Assembly (NCBI GenBank): GCA_965240325.2
Contig: OZ251239.1
Location: 868,001 to 932,000, forward strand
Direction of reading: 5' to 3'
DNA from: Rebecca billardiae RCC1528
Taxonomy: Eukaryota > Haptophyta
DNA: 64,000 bases
Shown: positions 38,698-50,014 of the stretch, in pieces
Layout of the letters: each line of letters starts with the position of its first letter
Position numbering within the stretch: the stretch's first letter is position 1
Program-made: the position numbers and the translations under genes
The notes under the pieces: generated by a model
Told to the model about the DNA's origin: nothing
Databases searched by the model: none
What the model saw: only the letters and a program-made list of their open reading frames with translations

Positions 38698-39162
38698 ATA
38701 CTCATATACTATATATATATATATCGCCGCTAGGTCGGCGGGCGGCGACATCGACTACGACCTCGCCCTCATCCAAGTGCTCCGGAAGGCGCTCGGCCGC
38801 GGCGGCATCTGCCGTCGCCGCCGCGTGCCCCAGGCCGAGGCGGTGCTCCATCCCGGCCCCGCTCCCGTAGGGGGGCAGGGCTGCGGGTGGCGCACTGTCT
38901 GACCTGGACCGAAGGCGCGGACGCATTCTATGTGTCTGTTGCACTCTGAGCCTGACGCTTGTCCGATGCTGCCACGTCGTTAAATATATATATATATATA
39001 TATATTAACGTATATATATATAAATACGATAAGCCGTATTAATAGCCTCGTCACGGGATGCGGCCACTGTTGGCAGCCGGGTGCTATGTGGCGTTATGGC
39101 GCACGCCCCCGCGGCCCCCGCCGCGCCGCTGCCAAATATTAAAGGCAAAACGACTAGTATTA
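38698..39162. other. Intergenic region right of the retrotransposon
   Basis: 465 bp. TA run at about 38708-38724, GC-rich stretch to 38930, then the dispersed 54-bp module (38937-38990) leading into TA repeats to about 39022. 39030-39162 is probably 3' UTR of the minus-strand gene that follows. Confidence 0.55.
38937..38990 (+). repeat. Dispersed 54-bp module, copy right of the retrotransposon
   Basis: Exact match to 35113-35166 and again followed by a long TA run (to about 39022). Confidence 0.85.
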
Positions 39163-40468
39163 CTAGCGAGGCAACAAGGGCTCTCGAGGCGCGACGTGCA
39201 CGAGCGGACGCTCGATCTGGTCGGCCGGCAGCGGCTCGGCCGGGTCGTCGCGCGCGATCCCGGTGCCAGACGCGTGCGTGGACGCGGTGAAGGCGACGGC
39301 GGCGCCGCCCCGCCCCTCGGCCCCGCCGTCGTGGCGCGGCGGCGAGCGCGGCGGCGTCTCGGCGGCGCTCGAGCGCGGCGTGCCCTCACGCGCCTGGTTG
39401 AGCAGCCGCTCCGCATCGGACGCGCGCGCGGTGACGGGCGACTGCCCCCACGTGCGGCGGATCGTGCCGCCACCGCGCGAGGGCGAGCGCGGTGGCGAGG
39501 GCGACGCCTTCGCCGCGGACGCCCGCTGGCTGAACGACGAGCCGCCGCCGACGTGCAGCGGCGACGCGAGGCCGTCGGGCGACGCGTTGCCCGACTCGCC
39601 GGGCAGCGCGATCGGCCCGCCGCCGATGTGGAAGTTTCCGGTAAGCATCGTGGAGAGGCCGCTGATGCCGGTGGAGAGGCCGCGCGAGAGGCGCTTCGAG
39701 CGCGCGCCCGCCTCGGTGGACATGCGCGAGAACCGCGACGCCGTCGGCGTCGGCGGGTCGAGCAGCTCGACCGCCTGGCGCGAGGCGTTGCGCAGGATCT
39801 CGTCGACGCGCTGCTGCTCGTCGACGTCCGCGTGGTCGGTGCCGCCCGCCGCCGAGCGCTGCTCGCGCATGCGGCGCACGTCGGACTGCGCGACCTCCCT
39901 GTAGAAGGACGCGGGCGGCGAGGTGCCGCCGACGGGCACGACGCGCACGCCCGCCGGCTGCGCGCCGCCGAGCGTCAGCCGCGCGGCGCGCAGCCCGGTG
40001 GCGGCGGGCCCGAACCGCTCAGCGGCGCCGCCCGGCGACGACGGCCCCACCGAGCCGTGCGCGCCGCTGCCGCCGCCGAGCCCGTCGTGCGAGCCGGTGA
40101 GCGAGGCGGCGCCGGTGGAGCGCGCGCCGAAGGCGGCCCAGCGCGAGCGCGAGGCGGGCGCGGGCGGCGTGTGCCCCGCCGAGGCGGGCGTGGAGGGCGT
40201 GCTCGAGTGCGAGATCAAATAGAACGACGACGTCCGCGGCCGGCGGCGGTTGGCCGCTGCTGCCTCCGCCGCGGCGCGCGCCACCGCCTCCTCCGACATG
40301 CCCTGCAGGAAGTCCGGGAGGGCGTCGGTGAGCTTGATGGTGCCGAGCCCCTCGCAGAAGAAGCTCGGCTCGCGCGCCGACGCGCGCCACGACGCCTCGA
40401 TCCCCTCCTCCGTCTCGTCCTCCGCCGAGCCGGTGAAACTCTCTTCGAGGCCGCCGCCGCCGCCGCCC

Positions 40469-40502
<34 letters not shown>

Positions 40503-41704
40503 TGCTCTGCGTGGCGGAGCGCCTGCGGTAGCTGAAGCTGCTGCCGCCCGCCCAGCGGCGGCTCGGCCCGCGCGAGTCCCAGTGCACGATGCGCATGCTG
40601 TCTCCCAAGCTGCCGCCGCCGCCCGCGCCGCCGCCGCCGGCGCTGCCGCGGTAGCTACCGCCGCCCGCGCCGCCGCCGCCCGCGCTGCCGCGGCCGCCGC
40701 CGCCGCCCGCGCCGCCGCCGCCGCCCGCGCTGCCGCGGCCGCCGCCGCCGCCCAGGCCGGCGGCGGCGGCGGCGTCCGCGGGCGCGGCGGGCGCGGGCGC
40801 GTCCCCGCCGCCCTCGGCCGCCGCGCCCGCCTCCGCCTCCGCCTCCGCCGCCCCCCAGAACTCGGATGTGTTGAGCAGCACCGCCTTCACCAGCAGCTGC
40901 GCGAGCGTGCGCGTCAGGTCGGAGCGGCGCCGCCGCCCGTCGATGCCGAGGGCGCGGTGGCGCACGCCGCGCCACACCGCCGTCTGCTTGGAGGCGAAGA
41001 GGCGCGAGTTGCGCTTGCCCGATGCGGCGGCGAGCAGCGCGACGCACCCCGCCGAGTGCAGCCTGCGCACGCACGGCCACACCTCCTCCTCCTCCGCGCC
41101 CTCCGCCACACTCGGCACCGCGCCGCCTCGGCAGTAGGTCTGCGCGAACCAGCGGGCGTCGGGCTCGGCGGCCGCGCCGCCGCCGCCGCCGGCGGCGGCG
41201 GGGGCGGCGTGGCGCTCGGCCGCGCCGTCGGCCGCGCCGCCCGTCTCGCGCGCGCGCAGCCACAGCGCCTCGAGCGACGCGCGCACCGTCGCGGCCGCCT
41301 TCTTGCCGAGCTTGCCGCCCAGCTCCTCCATCGCCTCCACGACTCCCGCCGGCAGCGCGCACGCGGACACCAGCTCGGGCGTGACGAGGGCGAGCGGCAC
41401 GCCGAGCGCGAGGCACTGCTCGCGCAGGTGCGCGGCGGCGGCGAGCTTGGCGGGGAGGGCGGAGGACACCTCGAGGAGCAGCGCGATGCGCTCGGACGCG
41501 GGCGGCGGCGGCGGCGAGCCCGAGCCCCGCGCCGCGCGCCGCGCCGCCAAGTCGTCCTCCCCGCTGCCGCTGCTGCCGCTACCGCCGCCGCCGGCGGGCA
41601 GCCGCGCGCGCACGGCGGCGATGGAGTCGGCGGCGGACCGCACGTCGATGGGCGGGAGGCGCACGCCCGCGCGCGCCGCCGCGCCGCCCGCGCCGCCGCC
41701 GACT

Positions 41705-41764
<60 letters not shown>

Positions 41765-44657
41765 AGGCTGCCGCCGCCGCCGCAGCTGCGCTCGGCCATC
41801 TCAACATCCGCCTCGTCGCCCGAGCTGCAGCCGCCGCCGTACGCATCGGCGTCGGCAGCGGCAGCGGCGGCTGCCGCGAAGCTCGCGCCGTAAGACATCG
41901 AATTGAGGCGGCGGCGCATACTGCCAAGCACCCGGCCCGCGCCGAGGCCGCCGCCGCCGCCCTCAGAGCGCGGCGGCGTCGAGTGGAGCCTGCCGCCGCG
42001 CGCGTCCGCGCCGCCGTCCGCGCCGACGCCGCCGCCGTCCGCGCCGCCGTCCGCCTCGTCCTCCGAGGACGAGGGCGCCTCCGCCATCATGTCCCCGAGC
42101 CCGTCGAGCGCGTCCGCCTCCGCAGCGGACGCGCTCACCGGCGGCGCCGCCGGCCTCGCGGGCGGCGGCGGCGGCGCCACCTCGCCGAGCGTGATGACCG
42201 TCTCCGTCTTCTCGCGGAAGAGGAGCGGCTGCTCGAGCGCAAAGCGCGCGAGCAGCTGCGGCACGTGCGCGAGCACGAGCCGGAGGCCGCCGCCGTGCGG
42301 CACGCGTGCAAAGATGCGCTGCACCTCAGCCAGCTCACGCTCCGTCCCCGCGGTCGCCTCGTCGAAGAAGAGGAACTTGGTCGAGGCGTCGAGCCCGAGC
42401 ATCGCCACCAGCTCCTCACGGTGCATCGGCGCGCGCGCGCGCTGCGGCAGCCGCGGCGAGGCCGCGGGGTCGGCGCGCGCGGACGGCTCGTGCTCCTCGT
42501 CGCTCGAGTCGGCGTCGGCGGCGCGGCGGCGCTCGCGCTCGCGCGCGCGCTCGCCGCTCCCGCGCCGCTCGAAGACGAGCACCGCCACGCACGTGAGCGC
42601 GTTCAGCTCGAGCAGCGCGCGCAGCAGCAGCAGCGTCGGCAGCGACGCCGGCTCGGACGGCGCGTCGTGCATCACGAGGATCACTCGCGGGCGCGGCGCG
42701 CGCGCGGCGGCGGCGGCGAGCAGTCCGCGCATCACGCCGCGGTGGACAAACGAGCCGAGGTCGCGCACCGACGCTACGCCCGGCTCGTCGCGCCTCCAGC
42801 CGATCACGCGGTGCGCGACGCCGTTCACGACGAACACGCGCGGCGTGAAGAGCTGGGCGAGCAGCGGCGGCGAGCACGCGAGCAGCGCGACAACGTCGTA
42901 GCTGCGCCGTGGTCGAGAAGAAAGGATCAAAGAAACATGGGGGCGCGCACGGGCGGGTGCGCGCGGCGCGGCGGCAGTGAGCCGGGCGCGACGGCGCCGC
43001 GCGCGCGACGGCGCGGTGCGGCCGGGCGGCGGGGATGTGGCGCGTGGCGCGCGGCGGCGGCACGGCCCCGCCCACCGCGCGCCACGCCGGCCGCGCGGCG
43101 CGCGCCCCCAACCGCCTCCGGGCCCCATCCCAACGCCCCGTGCGCACCCGCGCGCTCCGGCACGCCCCGCGCCGCCGCGCCGCGCCGCCGCCCCGCGCCG
43201 CCGCGCGCGCGCGCGCACAGGTGGAACGACGAGACGAGGTCCCAGATCAGGTCACCGCGCTCGCGCTCGGCCGCGTTGCCCCGGCAGAAGGTGGCGCTGA
43301 ACCACGCGCGGTCGCACCGCTCGGGCAGGCCCGCGCGCTCGGCGGAGCCAGGCGGGGAGCACGCGCGGCGCCACAGCCTGCGCGGCGCGCGCGCCGGGCC
43401 GCCGCATGGCGCGTGAGCGCCGTGCGCCGCGCGGTGCGGCGTGGTGCGCGGCGGAGGGCGCGGTGCGCGGCGCGCGCGCCGTGTCGCCACACGCGCGGCG
43501 CGGTGCGCGGCGGTGCGCGGTGCGCTGCGCACCTTTCGATCGCGTCTCGCTGCGTCTTGCGCAGCCGCCAGCCAATCGGCGAGCCCGTCTGCGCCAGCCG
43601 GTCGTAGATCTCGCGGCGCACCGGCGCGGCGTACGCGGCGTGCCGGCTGCGCGCAACGCCGCGCGCGCGCGCGCACGGGCACACGCGCGACGCGCTCAGG
43701 CGCGCGAGCGGTGGCGACGGGCTGGGCAGCGCGTGCCACGCGTCGCGCGCGCCGCGCGTGCAACGCGCGCGCGGTGCTCGCGCGGTGCTCGCGCGCCGCC
43801 CACGGCCCCCCTCCCCGCCGCGACTGCACTCCCACTGCACTCCGCACCTCGCCTCGCCGCGCGCCCGCCCGCCCCGCGCGGGCCAGCCCACACGCGCGCG
43901 GCGCGCACCTCACGATCGTGAGCGGGATCCCATGGCGCTGGCACGCGAGGTAAAAATACGAAGCAGCAGCCACGTCGAACATATTGTTGTGCGCGGTGTC
44001 GGGGCGGAGGAGGCCGGCGGCCTCGGTCTCGGCGGCGTCGACGCCGCCCATCACGACGACGCGCTTCAGCTTCGCCACGCACAGCGGCCCGTTGTCCCGC
44101 AGGAACAGCGCCGCGTCCTTCAGTGACGAAACGCACAGCAGCGTGATCGACTCGTCCGCGGCGGCGCTCAGCGTGCGGTGCAGCAGCGCGCGGCCGGGCT
44201 CGATGGTGAGCGCGCGCTGCGAGTCGGGCGGCGGCATGTAGCTCGAGGCGGTGGTGCTGAACGTGTCCTGGTGCACCTCCGAGCCGCCGTCCGTGCCCAC
44301 GCCCACCGGCACCGACTGCATCCCGAGCTGGTCGAGCGTGCCGCGCACGAGCCGCGCGCGCGCGAGCGCCGGCCGCAGGTTGGCGACGACGGCCTTGAGG
44401 TCGATGCGGCGCTGGTCGACGAGGAACCGCGCCATGATCAGCGACATCTCGTCGTCCAGGTCCTCGCCCGCGTCCGTCAGCATCACCACCTGCTCGCGCG
44501 GCGCCTCAGAGCGCTCGAGCGACGCGGCGAGCCGCACAAACCGGCCGCGGTAGTGCAGGATGCAGGCGGCGAGCACGGCGGCGAGGGCGAGGAGCGCCAA
44601 GCCGACGGCGAGCACAGGCGGCGACGTCGCGCACCCCGCGGCGCCGGCGTCCTCCAT
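39163..44657 (-). CDS. Large membrane-anchored protein with two nucleoside-hydrolase-like domains
   Basis: Exons 44657-43909, 43646-43533, 43377-43219 and 42901-39163 give 1586 aa; introns of 262, 155 and 317 nt are GT-AG and phase 2. One N-terminal membrane anchor (residues 15-35). Domain 1 (about 55-400) looks like inosine-uridine nucleoside hydrolase: VVMLTDAGEDLDDEMSL gives the calcium/ribose aspartates (D62, D66, D68, D69), then AHNNMFDVAAASYFYL, IPLTIV and AWFSATFCRGN. Domain 2 (about 410-990) repeats the same order in degenerate form (VILVMHDAPSEPAS, VPLALVTPE, ARWFAQTYCRGG) without the aspartate cluster and with a Gly/Ser insert. The last 600 residues are low-complexity. Whether domain 1 hydrolyses nucleosides is unknown; it might have another ligand. 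Splice sites were placed by phase and family pattern. Confidence 0.78.
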
Positions 44658-45183
44658 GGCAACGGCGCGGGCCCCCAGGCCCTACCACGTCGTTTCTCAC
44701 TACCACCTTGCACCGTGATCACCCACGAACACTCTGAGTTCCACCGCCCCTTTGCGAGCTAGCCGCGCAACTCGCGTACTCGCTGATACCCGCGTGGCGC
44801 GCGTGTATTGATGTTTGACGATACCGCAAACGCCAAACGGTAACGTCGTCTTTTCATATATGTCTACATGCCGGTGGCAGGGTACAGCGTAATGGTACCG
44901 CTATGGTTTAAGTCGACATGCATAAACGGAAAACCGTTTGAAGCCCCGCCAGGTATTGCCATGACGTTTCGTCAATACGAGAAATACTCATTGACGGTGT
45001 AGTAATGTTTGTCCAGCTCAATGATCTCCGGGCCGGTTCATATCGAACCGTCGTCGGCGACGCGACGCTTGGCGCCAGTACAAACAAACGACGGTCATCC
45101 GCGCTATACGACGAATGAATATGGCTGGCGTATGTCGGTATGTACGACTACGAGCGTGCGGCACACCGAGGCACTGCCCAGAG
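44658..45183. other. Intergenic region
   Basis: 526 bp between the start of the nucleoside-hydrolase-like gene and the stop of the glycosyltransferase gene, both on the minus strand. Less GC-rich than the genes; words such as AAACGGAAAACCGTTT form a small palindrome near 44923-44938. No gene is seen. Confidence 0.5.
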
Positions 45184-46665
45184 TCAGCGTGCTCGCAGAG
45201 TGCGCGCGGACCGTGGGCGCGCGGCACGACGCGGCTGCTTGATGCGTCGTCGCTCCGCCTCCTCCGCGGCGAGCGCCGCGGCGGCTTCTTTGGCGCCGAG
45301 CACGGCCGCGCGCGCCGGCACGCGCGCCGGCGGCGCGCAATCCGGGTGCTCGAGCTGCTCGCGACTGAGCTCCTCCGCGGGCACGCCCCAGCGCGCCGCG
45401 CACAGCCGCGCGTACGCGAGGTCGTACGCGTCTTCGCACTCGGCGTACTTGTGCAGCACGGAGATGAGCGCGCGCGGCTCGGCGCCGGCGCGGCCGTCGC
45501 GCGCGCGCAGGACGGCGACGAGCCCGGTGCCCGTGCGCGCGCGCTCGAGCAGCGTGCCCAGGAGGTGGCATGCGCCCGGCGGGCTGTCGTGCGTGCTGTT
45601 CCTGCGCGGGAAGGCGCTGAGCGTCGTGGCCGCGCCGTGGAAGTGGTCGAAGACGCGCACCGTGCCGAACGGCGTGCCAGGGTGCGCGCCCACGTCGCGC
45701 GCGCCCAGCTGCCACAGCATGTGGGTAATAAACGGCTGGTCGTTGCGGTAGCAGTCGCGCTCGGGCGGCAGCGCGCCGAGCGGCGCGAGCCTCGCCACCA
45801 CCGCCTCGCAGAACGCCAGCAGCTGCGCCGCGCCGCCGAAGACGGTGCCCATGCACAGGTTGGGCCGGAACGCCGACCTGTGCATCTCGTAGCAATCTCG
45901 TCGGCTCACGCACTGCTTGACGTCGCGGTCGCAGTGCTGCCGCCACGAGTCCACGAAGAGGTGCAGCTCGCCGGCCGGCCCGGGCGGCGCGCCCGCGCCC
46001 GCGCTCGCCGGCCGAGTGGACGCGTCGCCGGCCGGCTGACGAGGCGGCGTCAGCTGCGTCAGCCGCCGAGGCTGCCGAAGCTGACGAGACTGCCACGGCT
46101 GACGAGACTGGGCGAACGGGTGCGCGAGGAAGACGACGTCGCGCGCGTCGAGCAGCCACGCGTGCGTGAGGTGCGGCCGCGCGCGCAGCCAGCGCACGTA
46201 GTGCGCGTACCGCGCGAGGTTGAGCGAGCCCGTCCAGAAGCGCAGCGCCACCTCGGGCCGCCCGCCCGCGCGCACCGCGGCGGTGGGCGCGCGGACGTAG
46301 CCCGCCGCGGCCGCCGCGCGCGCCGCCTCGTCGCACGGCGCCGCGTCCGCGGTCACGTTGTGCGCGCGCACGAAGGCGGCCTCGCGGGCCGCGTCGGCGC
46401 GCATGCCGATCACGACCTCGCCCTCGTACCCGCTCGCGCGCAGAGTGACGACGAACGGCGCGAGGTGCGGCGCGAGGTAGTTGCACGCCATCGAGAAAAT
46501 CGCAAAGCCGCTGTCGTCCGCCGCACCGCCTCCGTCCACGTGGCGCGGCGCGGCGGGCGCGGCGCGGGCGGGAGCGGCGCAGCGCGACGCGGCCGAGAGG
46601 GACGAGACGAGCAGAGCGAGGCGCGCGCGAGTGCTCGCCCGGCCGAGCGGAGAGCGCGCCGCCAT
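45184..46665 (-). CDS. Putative secretory GT-A glycosyltransferase
   Basis: Single exon, 493 aa, with an N-terminal signal sequence (LALLVSSLSAASRC). The frame contains features of GT-A nucleotide-sugar transferases: FAIFSMACNYLAPHLAPFV with GYEGEVVIGM at the start, HAWLLDARDVVFLAHPF carrying a DxD-like acidic motif (about 165-180), LCMGTVFGGAAQLLAFCEAV and a DQPFITHMLW segment. No precise family was recognised; acceptor and donor are unknown. A Gln/Arg/Leu/Thr-rich loop (residues about 185-205) is encoded by a short degenerate tandem repeat of GCCGAAGCTGACGAGACTG type (46060-46115), suggesting replication-slippage growth. The ATG at 46665 is chosen; the frame upstream begins at a GTG inside a dispersed repeat. 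It is divergent from the coiled-coil gene, about 120 bp apart. Confidence 0.68.
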   Translation of the reverse strand: MAARSPLGRASTRARLALLVSSLSAASRCAAPARAAPAAPRHVDGGGAADDSGFAIFSMACNYLAPHLAPFVVTLRASGYEGEVVIGMRADAAREAAFVRAHNVTADAAPCDEAARAAAAAGYVRAPTAAVRAGGRPEVALRFWTGSLNLARYAHYVRWLRARPHLTHAWLLDARDVVFLAHPFAQSRQPWQSRQLRQPRRLTQLTPPRQPAGDASTRPASAGAGAPPGPAGELHLFVDSWRQHCDRDVKQCVSRRDCYEMHRSAFRPNLCMGTVFGGAAQLLAFCEAVVARLAPLGALPPERDCYRNDQPFITHMLWQLGARDVGAHPGTPFGTVRVFDHFHGAATTLSAFPRRNSTHDSPPGACHLLGTLLERARTGTGLVAVLRARDGRAGAEPRALISVLHKYAECEDAYDLAYARLCAARWGVPAEELSREQLEHPDCAPPARVPARAAVLGAKEAAAALAAEEAERRRIKQPRRAARPRSARTLRAR

Positions 46666-46676
46666 CGTGAAACTGC

Positions 46677-46741
46677 GGCTACAGTTTACTACTGTAAGAA
46701 TAAGAGACGCACAGTCGCACACAGCTCAGGCAGGCGAGGTT
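46677..46741 (-). repeat. Dispersed TCTCTTATTCTTAC-type motif in a divergent promoter
   Basis: On the minus strand it reads CCTCGCCTGCCTGAGCTGTG, then GTGCGTCTCTTATTCTTACA and GTAGTAAACTGTAG. It occupies most of the short gap between the glycosyltransferase and coiled-coil genes. Confidence 0.75.
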
Positions 46742-46785
46742 TTTTCGAACAAGCAGGACTGCAGGAGCGGTAGTTGGCGGTTGCC

Positions 46786-48723
46786 ATGGCGACGGCGGCG
46801 GGCGCGGAGGAGGTCGCCGAGCTCGCGTGCGCGTACTGCGGCACGTCGCACTTCCTGCACACCAAGGTCACGCGCCTCGAGGACCGCTGCCGCGCCCTCG
46901 AGGCCGCGCTCGAGGACGTCGCCGGCGGCGCGGACGCAAAGGCCGCGCGGCTCGCGCTCGCCGCCGCGCACTACGAGCAGCTGAAGCAGCTCGAGGCGTC
47001 GTGCGCGAGGCGGCTGGGCACGGTCGAGGCGCTCGAGCGCGAGCTCGCCGAGGCGCGTGCCGACGTCTCGCGCGAGCGCGCCGCGCGCGCCGCCGCGGAG
47101 CGCGCCGCCGAGGCGGCGCGATCGGACGCGGACGCCGCGGCGGACGGCCAGCGGGCGCTTGGCGAGGCGGCGGCCGCGGGCGCGGCGGCGCGCGAGGAGG
47201 CGGCGGGCGCCCACGCGCGTGCCGAGGCGCTCGCGCGCGAGCGCGACGCCGCCGCCGCCGACGCGCTCGTCGCGCGCGGCGCCGCGCGCGCGCGCGCGGC
47301 CGAGCTCGCTGCAGCGCACAGCGCACTCGCGCGCGCGCGCGACAGCGCGCGCGCGTTGCGCGCGGGCGCGGGCGGGCTGGCGGCGCTGCGCGCGGCGACC
47401 CAGGCGGAGCTGAATGACGGCCTCGCGCGCCTCCGCGACACCGCCGACGCCATCCTCCTCGGCGCGCGCGCCGCGGCCGACGCCGAGGGTGCGCGCGCGG
47501 CCGCGGAGCTGAGTGCAGCGCGCGACGGCGGCGCGCGCGTGGCAACCGCTGCCGCCGCCGAGGCGGCCGAGGCGCTGGCCGCGGCGCGCGCGGAGGCGGC
47601 GCGCGCCACGGAGCGCGCGGAGGGCGCCGAGGCCGACGCTCTGCGCACGCGCACCGAGCTCGACGCGGCGCGGGCGGCCGCGGCCGACGCGGCGGGTGCC
47701 GTGTCGGCCGACGCGGCGCGCGCGACCGCGGCCGCTGCGGCCGACGCGGCGGCCGCGCGCTCCGAGGCGGCCGCGGCGCGCGAGGAGGCGGCGCGCGCGC
47801 GCGCGCAGGCGGACGCGGCGACCGACGCCACCGCGCGCGACCGCGCCGCCGCCGCGACCGAGCGCGCCGCCGCCGCCGCGGGCGCGCGCGCCGCAGAGGC
47901 GCGCGCGGCTGACGCCCGCGTCGCGTCCGCGTCCGCGGACGGCCGCGCCGCGGCGGCCGCGCTGCGCGCCGCGCTGAGCGAGGCGGAGGCGGAGGCGGAG
48001 CATGCGGCGAGCGGCGCGGCGGCGCGGCGCGCCGAGCGCGACGCCGCGCGCGCCGACGCGGACGCCGCGACGCGCGCCGCCGCCGACGCCACCGCGGCCG
48101 TGGCGCGCTCAGAGCGCGACGCCGCGGCCGCTGCCGAGGGCGCGGCGCGGCACGCGGCCGAGCGGCGCGCGCTGGCGAGCGCGCTGGGTGCGGCGGATGA
48201 GGACGCGCGCGCGGCGCACGACGCGGCGCGAGGGGGGCGTGCGGCGGTGGAGACGGCGTGGCGCGAGGCGGCCGCCGCGCGGCAGCGCGCCGCGGCGGCG
48301 GAGGCGGCGCAGCGCGCGGCGGCGCAGGCGGCGGCAGCAGCAGCTGAGCGCGCGGTCGCCGCGGAGGGCGCGGCCGAAGCGGAGCGCGCGGCTGCGGCCG
48401 CGGCCGCGGCCGCGCCGCCGCCCGCGCCGCCGCCCGCGCCGCCGCCCGCGCCCGCGCTCGCGGCGATGGACGCCGCGCTCGAGCGCATGGCAGGGCACCT
48501 GCGCGCGCGCGAGGCTGAGGTCACCGCCCTCAAGGCGACGGTCGCCGCCGAGTGCGCAGAGCGACAGTCTCTGCTCGAGCGCTTGCACGCGCTCGGTGCC
48601 ACGCCGCCGCCGGCGCGCGGCGCGGTGCGCGGCGCGGTGCCGCGCGCGCTGCCGCCGCTCGGTGCTGCGGAGCGCGGCGGCTCGCGCAGGGCCTCGGCGG
48701 CGCTCACGGCTCGGATGGCCTGA
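46786..48723 (+). CDS. Ala-rich coiled-coil protein with N-terminal CxxC motif, LEKR1-like
   Basis: Single exon, 645 aa. The N-terminus has CAYCGTSHFLHTKVTRLEDR (residues 16-35), similar to the CKYCGVSY segment near the start of vertebrate LEKR1. Almost the whole remainder (about 30-560) is one long predicted coiled coil of Ala/Glu/Arg/Asp heptads without recognisable domains, followed by a Pro-rich hinge and a final coil with AECAERQSLLERLHALGA. The LEKR1 link rests on the CxxC start and the coil near the end, and is tentative; LEKR1 itself is poorly understood and linked to cilia in some lineages. The ATG at 46786 is the first in frame. The extreme alanine content follows genomic GC pressure. 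Confidence 0.65.
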   Translation: MATAAGAEEVAELACAYCGTSHFLHTKVTRLEDRCRALEAALEDVAGGADAKAARLALAAAHYEQLKQLEASCARRLGTVEALERELAEARADVSRERAARAAAERAAEAARSDADAAADGQRALGEAAAAGAAAREEAAGAHARAEALARERDAAAADALVARGAARARAAELAAAHSALARARDSARALRAGAGGLAALRAATQAELNDGLARLRDTADAILLGARAAADAEGARAAAELSAARDGGARVATAAAAEAAEALAAARAEAARATERAEGAEADALRTRTELDAARAAAADAAGAVSADAARATAAAAADAAAARSEAAAAREEAARARAQADAATDATARDRAAAATERAAAAAGARAAEARAADARVASASADGRAAAAALRAALSEAEAEAEHAASGAAARRAERDAARADADAATRAAADATAAVARSERDAAAAAEGAARHAAERRALASALGAADEDARAAHDAARGGRAAVETAWREAAAARQRAAAAEAAQRAAAQAAAAAAERAVAAEGAAEAERAAAAAAAAAPPPAPPPAPPPAPALAAMDAALERMAGHLRAREAEVTALKATVAAECAERQSLLERLHALGATPPPARGAVRGAVPRALPPLGAAERGGSRRASAALTARMA

Positions 48724-48871
48724 GCCGGAGCGCCCCGCCTGATGCGGATCGCCAGCAGTGCACTACTAGGGGCGGGTCACGGTACTGACAAAAGTGAGTA
48801 CATCGTCTGGCTGTCGATCTGCATCACATCACACGTATACAGACATTTCCGATGCAGCCGCCGATCCACTG

Positions 48872-48875
<4 letters not shown>

Positions 48876-48922
<47 letters not shown>
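48876..48922. repeat. (TA)n microsatellite
   Basis: About 23 TA units, uninterrupted. Confidence 0.9.
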
Positions 48923-48925
<3 letters not shown>

Positions 48926-49017
48926 GACGATGACGACGTGACACGGTCAGGATGCGCGTCGTGCTGTATATATATATAGTCAATATTTTCGACCAAATAA
49001 ATTCCCCTTATATTATT

Positions 49018-49145
49018 GATAACGCGGGGCGTCCGGGTGATCTGAGACTCTGGCGGCCGAAGCCTCCAGCCCTACCCTGGCCAGCCACCAACCAACCACC
49101 ACCCTCACCCAACCTCAAAACCACTGACCGAGACACCGCGCCGAA
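49018..49145 (+). repeat. Dispersed repeat, copy 2
   Basis: Shorter copy of the repeat at 7755-7925 (shared GTCCGGGTGATC, CTGGCGGCCGAAGCCTCCAG, CCACTGACCGAGACACC). It follows ATTCCCCTT in both places. Confidence 0.75.
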
Positions 49146-50014
49146 CCGCCAAGTGGGCACTAGTTAGTGGCCATGCGACGATATATTTCAAATTCAGCGC
49201 GCAATAATAAAGGTGATCGATGTCGTCTACTCTGAGTGAGTACCGTTGACGACGACGAGCCGGAGGCGCTTATTGCGGCCGGCCGATCCCGATGACTACT
49301 CATCGTCGAACATCGCCAGCAGCGGCCCGCGAATACTGCTATATAGCTGCGTGAAACGCCGCGCCGCGGCGCCGCGCCCACCCGGCGCACCCGGGGTCAC
49401 ACATGACCGACAAGTCGTCAGCATGGATCGCGGGCGGACCCCGGATCATCGGCCTGTCGTGCCCCCGTTAGGGGCCGCCGGGCCTGATGATGCTAGTTAC
49501 ACTCGGACTCTCATCTGTCATCATCAATGATCATCATCACTGCTAGTGCTCGGCGGGCGCGGCCTGCCTGTGTAGTGTCTGCTAGTGACCGTAGCTTGCT
49601 GACTCATTGAGTAACGACACGCTGACACTTCACAGAGAGTGCCAGTAGGCGGGTGTCGTAACGCTGCGCTGATCATACTAGGTCGCGGACCGCCGCGCCG
49701 GGCGGGCCGGCCGGGGCAGTGGCCGTGGGAGTCCGCGCCGGCGGCTGGTCAGCGCCAGCGCCTCGTCGAGCAGTCAGCTCGATGAGCAGCTGGCGAGCCT
49801 GGGCGAGTGGGCGGCGGCACTGATGCTGCCATCAGGGCTGCGGGGCCTCCCGCAGGCCCGCTGGCCGCTGCCAGTGCAGCCGGGCCCGGTCGGCTGCGTG
49901 CGGCCGTCCGCGCGGAAAGTCCGGCCGGCCCGGAGCTGTCGCACCTCAACCACGGCGGATTCAGGCTGATGTCCCTGCGACGGAGCAGTGTGGCGCTGAC
50001 GGAGGCACGCGTCA

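Larger units (their letters stand above)
48724..50014. other. Convergent intergenic region
   Basis: 1.29 kb between two stop codons. A (TA)n run lies at 48876-48922, another AT-rich piece at 48965-49020, a dispersed repeat at 49018-49145, and mixed sequence to 50014. Frames of 60-95 aa here match nothing known. It probably contains long 3' UTRs. Confidence 0.5.

Noticed and set aside
46666-46722. N-terminal extension of the glycosyltransferase
   Set aside because: It begins at GTG and is encoded by the dispersed repeat; the ATG at 46665 precedes a proper signal sequence.
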